A DNA stretch of 64,000 nt from Palauibacter sp965207805. GTDB taxonomy: Bacteria > Gemmatimonadota > Gemmatimonadetes > Palauibacterales > Palauibacteraceae. The stretch spans positions 2,666,001-2,730,000 of the forward strand of contig OZ242312.1 of the NCBI GenBank assembly GCA_965207805.1. Direction: 5' to 3'. Below, piece by piece: positions 1 to 7,813 of the stretch. Both the position numbers and the translations under genes were made by a program. The number at the start of each line of letters is the position of its first letter. Position 1 is the first letter of the stretch. The notes under the pieces are model-generated. The model saw only the letters and a list, made by a program, of their open reading frames with translations. It did no database searches and was not told where the DNA came from.

Positions 1-606
1 GCGCTCGACCTGCTCTCGGTGCCGGAGTCGCGGCGCGAGATGCCGGCGGCGCTGCGGGAAGCCGCGCGCCGGGCGCCGGCGTCTCTCGCGAGCGCGAGGG
101 CGCGGCGCTGGGCAAGGCTGAGCCGCCGCTCCGTCGCGGTGGCCGCGGGGATTACGCTTCTCGTCGCCGCGGGCGCCTACGCGGTGCCGGGATCGCCGGT
201 CAGGGGCTGGGTCGACGGCGGCATCGATGTGGTTGCGGCCTGGATCGCGGGCGATTCCCAGGTCGCCGGGGACGCCGGACCTTCCCGGGTGTCGGTGGAT
301 CCCCGCGAGGGCGCCGTGCGCATCCTGGTCGTCGGTTGGCACGAAGACACGCGGTTGACGGTCGAACTGTCCGACGACGAGACGGCCACGGTGACGGCCC
401 GTGACGCGAGCTTCCATGTGGAGCCGGGCGTCATCGAGGTCGCGGGAGCGGCGGATGAGATCCGCGTGACCTTGCCGCGGGGCGCCGCGATCGGTTCTGT
501 AGTCATCGACGAGAGCGAGGTCGTCCGCCTCGAGGGCGGCGAATTGCGGCGCACGGATTCGGCCGCTGCGAGTCCCGTGGAGATCTTTCTCGGCGCCGAC
601 GGGTAG
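1..606 (+). CDS. Anti-sigma-factor-like membrane protein (5' end missing)
   Basis: The reading frame is open from the first base, so the true start lies outside the window; a GTG at 19 is only an internal candidate. A basic stretch (RARRWARLSRRS) precedes one membrane segment (SVAVAAGITLLVAAGAYAV) near residues 40-60. A roughly 130-residue domain rich in beta-like segments follows, probably periplasmic. A cytoplasmic stub, single TM helix and external domain, placed just before a TonB-dependent receptor gene, is typical of an ECF anti-sigma factor, but the N-terminal sigma-binding part is not visible. The function is inferred from topology and neighbourhood only. Confidence 0.55.
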   Translation, partial: ALDLLSVPESRREMPAALREAARRAPASLASARARRWARLSRRSVAVAAGITLLVAAGAYAVPGSPVRGWVDGGIDVVAAWIAGDSQVAGDAGPSRVSVDPREGAVRILVVGWHEDTRLTVELSDDETATVTARDASFHVEPGVIEVAGAADEIRVTLPRGAAIGSVVIDESEVVRLEGGELRRTDSAAASPVEIFLGADG

Positions 607-683
607 CAGCGCGGGTAACGGCCGCCGCACTGGTGGACGACGGTGACCTGACGGACCGCTAGCCTCGAGGGGTGGATCCCGGG

Positions 684-3008
684 ATGACGAAGCCCATGTA
701 CCGAAGGCCGGGGCCCGTCTCCCATCCGTGGCGATTCGCCCTGCTCCTCGGACCGGTTTCGACCTGCTTCTTCGCTCCCCCGGTTCTCGCTCAGGATCCT
801 CCGCCGCCCCCGCCCTCCGAGGAAGCGCCGGTTGTCGGCGCCGTCTTCGGCCGCGTGCTGCGCGCCGAATCCCAGACGCCGATCGCCGCCGCTTCGGTGG
901 AGGTCCGCTTTCCCGAGTTTTCCTGGTTCCTCGTGACGGATGACAATGGCTTCTACCGGGCGGAAGGGCTCCCGGCGGGACCCATCCATCTCGTCGCGCG
1001 GGCGCTGGATCGCGACCCGCTCGCCGCCAGCATCCTGGTTCCGGCGGGCGGCGATGTCCCGCTCGACCTGGCGCTGGAGCGGCGGCCCGTCGCGATGCCG
1101 AGCCTGTTCGCCCACATCCTCGCGCGGCGGCTGCCCGCCCCGGGCCTCACCCGAGACGGGTTCCGGGAGGAGGGGGAAACGGAACTCCGCGCGCTGGATT
1201 CATCTCCGGGCGTGGCGGAGGCGGGTCTGACGCTGGATGAAACCGGCATCGATCCCGCGGATCCGACCAGCGTGCTCTACGTGCGGGGTGCCGCGTCGGA
1301 CCTGAAGCTCGTGCTGCTCGATGGCGCGCCGGTCTATGCGCCGTTCCACCTCAGTGGACTCCTCGACGCCTTTCCGGACGGCGTACTCGACGAGGCGTCC
1401 CTGTACATCGGCGGGACGCCGGCCCGCTACGACGGCGGACTCTCCTACGTCCTCGACCTCAAGATTCGCGAGGGAGACGCGGAGCGGTTCCGCGTCGCCG
1501 GCGCGGCCGACATGCTGGGCGGCACCGTGCGGGCGGAGGGCCCCATCGGACCCGCCGGGCGGGTGCTTCTCAGCGGTCGGGCACTTCACGGACTCGGCTA
1601 TCCGATCATCACGAACGAGCAGGAAATGCCGTATGGGTACGGCGATGTCCTGGGCCGGCTCGACTATCGCCTGGGACCCGGAAAGTTCACCGCGACCGGA
1701 TTCTGGAACCGCGAATCCGTGCGGCTCGACATCGGGCGGCTCGAGGACGCCGGAGCGGTGGAGTCGGCTTACTGGGGCAACCTGGCGGGGTCGGCGAGCT
1801 ATCGCGTTCGGCTGGCCGACGGCACGTTCACGCTGAGGGGCGCCCACGGACGGTTCGGCACGGGTCTGCCGTTGCCGCGCGACAAGGAACTGGACTTCGA
1901 GGTCTCCTTCGCGGACGTCATCGCGCGGACCGTACGAACCCGGACGGAGGCGCTGTTCGAGTCGGGAGGTCGCGAGATACGCTGGGCCGCGGGCGGCGGC
2001 TTCGACTCGTACGAGACCGTGGTGGACCGGCGGACGGTGCTCGGCGGCAGAACGGCGCACGACGTGACCCACGCGGTGCGGCGCGCCAACGTGGTGGCCG
2101 GCTGGGGCGAGGCCATCTGGCAGGTGGCCCCGGAGATCGAGGTGAGAGGTGGATTCCGGACGAGCTACTTCGCCCCCTCCCGGCGCGCGAAGTTCGCGCC
2201 GCGGGGCACCGTCACCTGGCACGTCACGGAGGCGGCGGACGTCCGTCTTTCCGCAGGGAGGTTCTTTCAGGTTGTGCGCGGGCCCGAATCCATCCTCTCG
2301 GGCGACCTCACCGGACCCGTCATCGGCGGCGTCCTGCCCGTGTTGGATCCCGATTACGTCCCGCCGACGACGCCGGGGTCCAGCATCGCGGGAGCGTCTC
2401 ACCTCGTGGTCGGATTCTCGAACTCGCTCGAGAACGGCGTCGATGTCGGCATCGAAAGCTACCTCAAGTCCTTCGACGATCTACCGGACGCCAATCAGCT
2501 CTACTCCGGGGGCGGGGATCTGTGGCTGCAGGCGAAGGAGGGCCCGGTCCGGGGCTGGGTCGGCTACTCCATCGCGTTCGTGTGGACGAACGATCCGGAT
2601 GAAGAGACCCCGTTCGTGGGCCGGCAACTCCTGAGCGGCGGACTCTCCTCGGGCGTCCGCGAGTTCGACTTCGGCCTCCGGCTCGCGTACGGGGCCGGCC
2701 TGTCCTTCGCGTCCGTGACCGCGGGGCGCGAGGAGAAGGGCGCCCCGAGCGGCGACGATCCCCTGCCGGTGCTTTCGGGCGCGCCGGAGGACTCGTATCT
2801 CCGGGTCGACGCGGAGATCTCGCGACGCTGGGTCGCGACCATCGGCCGCTCGTCCTTCGAAATCGCCCCGTATGTGCGCGTGCTCAACGCGCTGGATCGC
2901 CGGGACGCGCTCTTCTATCAGACGACGGCGGACCAGCCGCTCACGCGTCCCGCCCCGCTCGCGTCCCTCCCCGTGATCGCCATCTTCGGCGTGTCCTGGT
3001 CGTTCTGA
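684..3008 (+). CDS. TonB-dependent receptor with carboxypeptidase-regulatory-like domain
   Basis: The 774-aa product is an outer-membrane receptor for an unknown ligand. ATG 684 is chosen because GAGGGG lies about 10 bases upstream; an in-frame GTG at 672 is also possible but sits on that site. A signal peptide (RFALLLGPVSTCFFAPPVLAQ) is followed by a CarboxypepD_reg-like beta-sandwich (GRVLRAESQTPIAAASVEVR, about residues 55-120). A plug domain comes next (VLYVRGAASDLKLVLLDGAP), then a long barrel ending in WSF, with the C-terminal aromatic residue typical of BAM substrates. It lies 77 bp after the anti-sigma-like gene, so the pair may form a surface-signalling unit. Its last 68 bp overlap the convergent recQ-like gene. 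Confidence 0.85.
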   Translation: MTKPMYRRPGPVSHPWRFALLLGPVSTCFFAPPVLAQDPPPPPPSEEAPVVGAVFGRVLRAESQTPIAAASVEVRFPEFSWFLVTDDNGFYRAEGLPAGPIHLVARALDRDPLAASILVPAGGDVPLDLALERRPVAMPSLFAHILARRLPAPGLTRDGFREEGETELRALDSSPGVAEAGLTLDETGIDPADPTSVLYVRGAASDLKLVLLDGAPVYAPFHLSGLLDAFPDGVLDEASLYIGGTPARYDGGLSYVLDLKIREGDAERFRVAGAADMLGGTVRAEGPIGPAGRVLLSGRALHGLGYPIITNEQEMPYGYGDVLGRLDYRLGPGKFTATGFWNRESVRLDIGRLEDAGAVESAYWGNLAGSASYRVRLADGTFTLRGAHGRFGTGLPLPRDKELDFEVSFADVIARTVRTRTEALFESGGREIRWAAGGGFDSYETVVDRRTVLGGRTAHDVTHAVRRANVVAGWGEAIWQVAPEIEVRGGFRTSYFAPSRRAKFAPRGTVTWHVTEAADVRLSAGRFFQVVRGPESILSGDLTGPVIGGVLPVLDPDYVPPTTPGSSIAGASHLVVGFSNSLENGVDVGIESYLKSFDDLPDANQLYSGGGDLWLQAKEGPVRGWVGYSIAFVWTNDPDEETPFVGRQLLSGGLSSGVREFDFGLRLAYGAGLSFASVTAGREEKGAPSGDDPLPVLSGAPEDSYLRVDAEISRRWVATIGRSSFEIAPYVRVLNALDRRDALFYQTTADQPLTRPAPLASLPVIAIFGVSWSF

Positions 3009-4290
3009 CGCTCCCTCCGCGATCGCAGTTGTCGCATCCATCGCAGACCGGAGCGCGTTCGCCGAAGTAGGCGGCGATGGCCGCCCGGCGGCAGGCGGCG
3101 GTTTCGACGTAGGCTCGCATGGCGGCGCGCCGTTCGGTGTCGGCGGCGGCCCGGTCGGAGCCGGGCGGCGGGCTGCCCGGCCGGTGGCGCTCGCGCCGGC
3201 CGAACGGAAGGGCGCGGCGGCGACTCCCGCGGATCGCGACCATCACGCAGCGCGCCGATTCGCCGTCACGGCCGGCGCGACCCGCTTCCTGGACGTACTC
3301 CTCCAGCGATTGCGGCGCGCCGAGATGCGCGACGAGACGCACGTGCGGGTGGTCGATCCCCATGCCGAACGCGGTCGTGGCGCAGACCACTCGAATGCTC
3401 CCGTCCAGGAAGGCCCGTTGCGTCGCCTGGCGTCGTTCGATCGGCAGACGCGCATGATACGGGGCGCTCGGCACCCCGGTCCTCGAGAGCGCGATCGCAA
3501 GCTGCGCGCTCAGTCCCCGCGTGCGCGCGTAGACGATCGCCGACGCCCCCCGGCACGCCGTCACCTCGCGCCGCACGCGCCGATAGGCCTGGCCCGTGTC
3601 GGAGGCCATTTCCACGGAGTAGCGCAGGTTCGGACGGTTCGCGGGCACGAAGATGCGGATCGCCCGTCTCATCCCCAGGAAGCGCTCGATGTCGCGCCGC
3701 GTGCGCCACGTCGCGGTGGCCGTGAGGGCCGCCAGCGGCGGACTCCCCATCCTCTGCCTCGCGCGTCCGATCCGGAGGTACGACGGACGGAAGTCGTGCC
3801 CCCACTGGGAAACGCAGTGCGCCTCGTCCACGGCGATGCCCCCCACGCCGACTTCGCGCAGGCGATCGCAGACGGCCCGGCTCTCCAGGCGCTCAGGCGC
3901 GAGATACAGGAGGTCGAGTTCGCCCCGGCGGGCGCGCTCGAGCGCCTCGTCCACCGCTTCCCGCGGCGTGGCGCTCGTCCAGCCCAGCACCCGCATGCCC
4001 CGGCGCGCGGCCCCGGCGACCTGATCCTCGATGAGGGAGATGAGCGGCGACACGACGAGCGTCGCCCCCGGACGCAGCAGCGCGGGGATCTGGAAGCACA
4101 CCGATTTGCCGAAACCCGTCGGAAGCACCGCGAGCGTGTCCCGGCCGCCGAGGACGGCTTCGACCACGCGCGACTGGGCGGGACGGAAGTCGTCGTAGCC
4201 GAACCGGTCCCTTAGAAGGTCGCGCGCGTCCTGGAGGGTGGCCGCGGGGCGGCCCGCGCCGGGGCTGTCATCGGTCTTCACACCCCTCAA
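2941..4290 (-). CDS. recQ: Minimal RecQ-family ATP-dependent DNA helicase
   Basis: A 3'-5' superfamily 2 helicase of 449 aa. Visible motifs are FRPAQ (motif 0), LPTGFGKS (Walker A), VDEAHCVSQWGHDFRPSY (DEAH and aromatic loop), TATAT (motif III) and EAGRAGRDG (motif VI). Near the C-terminus AACRRAAIAAYFGERAPVCDGCDNC gives the four-cysteine RecQ zinc site. The RQC winged helix and HRDC domain of the roughly 600-aa E. coli enzyme are absent. The start is a TTG at 4290 with GGGGCG upstream; an in-frame GTG at 4281 is the alternative. The 3' end overlaps the convergent receptor gene by 68 bp. DNA repair or recombination is inferred from the family. Confidence 0.85.
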   Translation of the reverse strand: MRGVKTDDSPGAGRPAATLQDARDLLRDRFGYDDFRPAQSRVVEAVLGGRDTLAVLPTGFGKSVCFQIPALLRPGATLVVSPLISLIEDQVAGAARRGMRVLGWTSATPREAVDEALERARRGELDLLYLAPERLESRAVCDRLREVGVGGIAVDEAHCVSQWGHDFRPSYLRIGRARQRMGSPPLAALTATATWRTRRDIERFLGMRRAIRIFVPANRPNLRYSVEMASDTGQAYRRVRREVTACRGASAIVYARTRGLSAQLAIALSRTGVPSAPYHARLPIERRQATQRAFLDGSIRVVCATTAFGMGIDHPHVRLVAHLGAPQSLEEYVQEAGRAGRDGESARCVMVAIRGSRRRALPFGRRERHRPGSPPPGSDRAAADTERRAAMRAYVETAACRRAAIAAYFGERAPVCDGCDNCDRGGSVRTTRTRRRWRSRGGTRAGRDA

Positions 4291-4313
4291 TGCGCCCCGC
4301 GATCAACGCGGGA

Positions 4314-4523
4314 TCAACTTGCCCTTTTTCGTCCCAGGCGGAGGACGACGGCCGCGACGAGCAGGCCGCAGCCCGCGCCGGCGACGAAATCCTGCTCCGT
4401 GAGCGCGCCAATGAACCACGTGGCGCCCCCGGCCAGGCCGAGTCCGATCTGCAGCCGCAGCCACCAGTCGCGGACCGCCGTCGACGCCTCCGTCCCGTCG
4501 TCCGGTCCGCGACCGGCGATCAT
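4314..4523 (-). CDS. Small two-helix membrane protein
   Basis: This 69-aa protein has two probable membrane segments (IGLGLAGGATWFIGAL and FVAGAGCGLLVAAVVL) and a basic C-terminus (RLGRKRAS). Its ATG overlaps the stop of the upstream membrane protein gene in an ATGA junction, so the two are translationally coupled. No family is recognised. It may be a partner or stabiliser of the upstream protein; that is guesswork from the gene arrangement. Confidence 0.6.
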   Translation of the reverse strand: MIAGRGPDDGTEASTAVRDWWLRLQIGLGLAGGATWFIGALTEQDFVAGAGCGLLVAAVVLRLGRKRAS

Positions 4524-5206
4524 TCGTCGATCGGGCGGGCGACCGGCGTCTCGTCGCCCGCTTCACCCCAGCCCACCGTCGCACCGGCGATCGCCCCCCA
4601 CAGCGCGTTGACCGCAAGGATGGAGAAGACGACAAACACTCCCCGTCCCGCGTAGAGCGCGAGGGCGGATAGCAGAGGGAGATCCCCCCTCGCGAAGTCC
4701 AGCGCGGGCTCGCCGAGGCCGAGCCGGATGACGACGTAGAGGGTCGGCGCCAAGGCGAAGGTCGCGCCGCGAGCGGCCGGCGAGCCGGACAGATAGGGGT
4801 AGAGCACGCCGAGCATGAGGCCCCAGACCGCGCCACTTCCGAGGTGCGACAGGAACTCCGCCCCCGTCCACCCCGAAGTCAGTCCCATGCTCAGCGCGCC
4901 GATGGAGCCGAACTCCGCCACGACCGAGCGCGCGACGGCCGAGACCGCGGCGCCCAGGAGTCCGCCGAGCAGCCCGAGCCCGAGACGGGCGCTCAGGTCG
5001 AGCCGGCCCTCGACCGCGGCGCCGTGCGCGCCGCCACCGAGCAGCACGGCCGTCGCGGCGAGCGCCGCGATGAGCAGGAGGACGGCGAGCGTGAGCGGCG
5101 CCCCCTCCGTCGCGAGCACGGCGACGCCCGACGCGCCGGCGCCAAGCGCCCCGACCCGCCACAGGAAGGCCGACCCCGCCGCCGAAGCCAGACCGTTCTC
5201 GCTCAT
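4520..5206 (-). CDS. Polytopic membrane protein of unknown function
   Basis: The product has 228 aa starting at ATG 5206 (MSENGLAS). Hydrophobic stretches suggest about six membrane helices, for example ASGVAVLATEG, LAVLLLIAALAATAVLLGGG, LGLGLLGGLLGAAVSAVA and VWGLMLGVLYPYL. No catalytic or transport motif is evident. The start codon overlaps the stop of the enoyl-CoA hydratase gene (ATGA), and the 3' end overlaps the 69-aa gene in the same way. It is therefore the fifth product of a tightly coupled minus-strand string beginning with the B12-binding protein. A link to acyl-CoA metabolism is only suggested by the operon. Confidence 0.7.
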   Translation of the reverse strand: MSENGLASAAGSAFLWRVGALGAGASGVAVLATEGAPLTLAVLLLIAALAATAVLLGGGAHGAAVEGRLDLSARLGLGLLGGLLGAAVSAVARSVVAEFGSIGALSMGLTSGWTGAEFLSHLGSGAVWGLMLGVLYPYLSGSPAARGATFALAPTLYVVIRLGLGEPALDFARGDLPLLSALALYAGRGVFVVFSILAVNALWGAIAGATVGWGEAGDETPVARPIDE

Positions 5207-6006
5207 GCTCTCTCCCCTTTCTCCCGTTTCCCCCTCTTCCCGCCGCGGTCCAGGAAGGCGCGGATGCCGGACTGGCAGTCGTCCGTCATGCGGGCGATCG
5301 CGTTCACGCGGACGCCGGTGGCGATCGCGGCCTCGAAGCTCTGCCCCTCCGTCCCGTAGAGCAGCTTCTTCGTGAGCGCGAGCGCGGACGTGCTCCGTCC
5401 GGCGAGTTCGGCCAGGAAAGCGGAGCCTTCGGCGTCGAACTCCGCGTCCGCGTAAACCCGGTTCACGAGGCCCAGCCGCGACGCCTCCGCCGCATCGATC
5501 GTGTCCCCGAGCGACATCAGCTCGAAGGCGCGCTTCTCTCCCAGATTCCGGCGCAGGATCGCCGTCACCATCGCGGGCACGAAGCCGAGCCGCACCTCCG
5601 GGTAGCCGAAGCGGGCGCTCTCCGCCGCGAGCACGAGGTCGCACGCCGTCGCGAGGCCGCACCCGCCGGCCAGCGCGCGACCATGCACGATCGCGACGAC
5701 CGGCTTCGAGAGCTTCCTCAGCAGCGTGAAGAGTTCGCCCAGCGCTTCCGCCTCCCGCAGGCTGGCCATGACGCCCTCCTCGACCGAGGCCTGCACCTCC
5801 GCCAGGTCGGCGCCCGCGCAGAAGTCCGGGCCGCGCCCTCCGATCCCGATCACGCGCACCCGGGCGTCCGCCTCGGCGAGCGCGAGCGCCTCCTTCAGCT
5901 CCGCGACGAGCGCACCGCTCAGCGCATTGCGGCGCTCCGCGCGATCGAGACGGATCCGGTTCACGCCGGTCCGTTCGTCGATCTCTATCTCGAGGTATTC
6001 GAACAC
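5203..6006 (-). CDS. Enoyl-CoA hydratase/isomerase family protein
   Basis: The 267-aa crotonase-fold enzyme probably adds water across an enoyl- or methylglutaconyl-CoA double bond in acyl-CoA breakdown. The CoA/oxyanion signature is visible in RNALSG, FCAGADL and VHGRALAGGCGLATACDLV, with GYPEVRLGF following. The GTG start overlaps the TAG stop of the preceding small gene (TAGTG), so translation is coupled. The C-terminus is short and charged (GGKRGKREKGERA). Beside an acyl-CoA carboxylase beta subunit and AtuA-type proteins, a role like LiuC or AtuE in leucine or acyclic-terpene catabolism is plausible, but the substrate is not established. Confidence 0.85.
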   Translation of the reverse strand: MFEYLEIEIDERTGVNRIRLDRAERRNALSGALVAELKEALALAEADARVRVIGIGGRGPDFCAGADLAEVQASVEEGVMASLREAEALGELFTLLRKLSKPVVAIVHGRALAGGCGLATACDLVLAAESARFGYPEVRLGFVPAMVTAILRRNLGEKRAFELMSLGDTIDAAEASRLGLVNRVYADAEFDAEGSAFLAELAGRSTSALALTKKLLYGTEGQSFEAAIATGVRVNAIARMTDDCQSGIRAFLDRGGKRGKREKGERA

Positions 6007-6344
6007 TAGTCCGCCCGGTTCAGGAGATGGTCCGGCACGTCGATCTCCATCCTCAGGAGGGCGGTGGCGAACGTCTTTCCCTGGGCGTCGAGCATGAGCG
6101 ACACGGTCCCACCCCCGCCCAGCGAGCGGTGGAGGAGGAAGTTGAGCGCACGCAGGTTGGGAAGCTCGAAACGCTCGACCTCGCCTTCACAGATTCCCTT
6201 GAAGTGATACTTCACCCTTTCCGCCGTAACTTCCTTTACCAAAAACGGATAAATGGATGGTCGAAAAGCGATGAGGCCCACGTTCGCCGTGTCCCCCTTG
6301 TCGCCCGAACGGGCGAAGGCGATCTCCTTCAGGCGCACCTTCAC
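6006..6344 (-). CDS. AtuA-associated C-terminal-type small protein
   Basis: This 112-aa protein (GTG start, VKVRLKEIAFARSGDKGDTANVG) has the sequence signature of the small domain that forms the C-terminus of longer AtuA proteins. Here it is a separate gene. The SGDKGDxANVG motif and the C-terminal LRMEIDVP are the clearest points of resemblance. It overlaps the upstream atuA-like stop in a GTGA junction. It probably forms a complex with that product, reconstituting the longer protein; this is inferred from the split and the overlap. Confidence 0.75.
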   Translation of the reverse strand: MKVRLKEIAFARSGDKGDTANVGLIAFRPSIYPFLVKEVTAERVKYHFKGICEGEVERFELPNLRALNFLLHRSLGGGGTVSLMLDAQGKTFATALLRMEIDVPDHLLNRAD

Positions 6345-7813
6345 AGCTCCATCGTCTCCACTTTCACGTTGGACTCCACGACGCCGCGGTCGATGAGCGC
6401 GGGCCAGTAGGCGACGACCTCCTGCACGCGGGGGCGTCCGCCCGCGAAGCCCGTGACGGTGGGCGGGCCCGCGAGGATGAGCGGCGCGATCTCCCGGCTG
6501 AAGCGCGACACGGCGTGGCGGTCCGGACTGCGGACGCCGACCCGCAGCGTGACCTCGGGCAGGTCGTCGGAGGGGGCGCCGGCCAGCGGCCCGTGACAGG
6601 CGCCGGCGCCGACGATCTCCGTTCGGATCTCGTCGAACTCGAGCCCCAGGTGCCGCAGGCGGCCCCGGAGTATCTCGTCCGCGCGCCGTGCCTTGTCCAC
6701 CGCGTCGGGCCAGGCGTAGGTCAGGGCGCCGACCGTCTTGAAGCCATCGTGGTAGGCGATAGAGACCTTGAGCTTGTCCGTGCGCGAGCGGCCGGCCACG
6801 CCGTCGACGCGGACCCGGTCCTTCCCCAGGTCGCGAAGACGAATGGTCGAGAAGTCCGCGACCACGTCCGGCGTGATGTATTCCCGCGGGTCGCCGAGTT
6901 CGTACACGACCTGCTCCGCGACGGTCTCCCACGTCACGCGCCCGCCAAGCCCCGGGTGCTTCGTCACGACGAACGTCCCGTCCTCCGCCGCCTCGATGAT
7001 GGGATAGCCCGGCAGCGTGAGGTCGATCTCCCGCCAGTCGACGAGCGAGTTCCCGCCGGAGGCCTGGCAGCCGCATTCGTTGATGTGCCCGGCGACGACC
7101 CCGTGCGCGAGCCGGTCCCAGTCGTCGGCGGACCAGGAGAACTCGTGCATGAGCGGCGCGTAGGTGAGCGCGGTGTCCGTCGAGCGCCCGGCCACGACGA
7201 TGTCCGCCTCCTGGCGCAGCGCCTCGATGATCGGTTCGGCGCCAAGGTACGCGTTCGCGGCGGCCACCCGGTCGCGAACGGTGGAGAGCGGCTCCCCCGT
7301 CTCCATGTGGCGGAGTTCGTGTCCCGCCGCGAGGAGGTCGTCGAGCGAGTCCATCAGGTCGTCGCCCGTGATCACCGCCACCCGGGGCCGGCGCGGCAGC
7401 GACGCATCCGCGAAGGCGAACCCGAGTTCGGCCCGGCACCCCTCGGGGTTCACGCCGCCCGCGTTCGAGACCACGCGGATCTCCCTATCGAGAAGATCGC
7501 GGATGAGGTCATCCATCAGGGGCACGAAGTCGCGCGCGTAGCCCGCGGCCGGGTCCCGGTCCCGCTGCTTCTGCATGATCGACATCGTGATCTCGGCCAG
7601 GTAGTCGAGCATTAGGTAGTCGATCGCGCCGCGCCGCACCTGCAGCTTGGGCGCCTCCTGCCAATCTCCCCAGAACCCCTGCCCGGAGGCGACGCGCACG
7701 CGGCGGCCGCCGTCGCCCCCGACGCGCGACGGGAGCGGCCGCTCCTCGAGTCCCACCGCGGCGGATGCCTCTTCGAGCACGACGGCTTCCGGGGCCCCGG
7801 GCTGCGCGTTCAC
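6341..7813 (-). CDS. AtuA-type acyclic terpene utilisation family protein (DUF1446)
   Basis: The 490-aa product starts at a GTG that overlaps the carboxylase stop codon (GTGA). DUF1446 hallmarks are present: SNAGGVNPEGCR near residue 130, the serine-rich ADIVVAGRSTDTALTYAPLMHEFSW, and HINECGCQASGGN. In Pseudomonas, atuA lies in the citronellol/geraniol catabolic cluster, but the biochemical role of AtuA is not well defined. Here it is sandwiched between an acyl-CoA carboxylase beta subunit and its own detached C-terminal domain, followed by an enoyl-CoA hydratase. I infer processing of a branched acyl-CoA or hydroxyacyl-CoA. Family assignment is firm, substrate is not. Confidence 0.85.
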   Translation of the reverse strand: MNAQPGAPEAVVLEEASAAVGLEERPLPSRVGGDGGRRVRVASGQGFWGDWQEAPKLQVRRGAIDYLMLDYLAEITMSIMQKQRDRDPAAGYARDFVPLMDDLIRDLLDREIRVVSNAGGVNPEGCRAELGFAFADASLPRRPRVAVITGDDLMDSLDDLLAAGHELRHMETGEPLSTVRDRVAAANAYLGAEPIIEALRQEADIVVAGRSTDTALTYAPLMHEFSWSADDWDRLAHGVVAGHINECGCQASGGNSLVDWREIDLTLPGYPIIEAAEDGTFVVTKHPGLGGRVTWETVAEQVVYELGDPREYITPDVVADFSTIRLRDLGKDRVRVDGVAGRSRTDKLKVSIAYHDGFKTVGALTYAWPDAVDKARRADEILRGRLRHLGLEFDEIRTEIVGAGACHGPLAGAPSDDLPEVTLRVGVRSPDRHAVSRFSREIAPLILAGPPTVTGFAGGRPRVQEVVAYWPALIDRGVVESNVKVETMEL

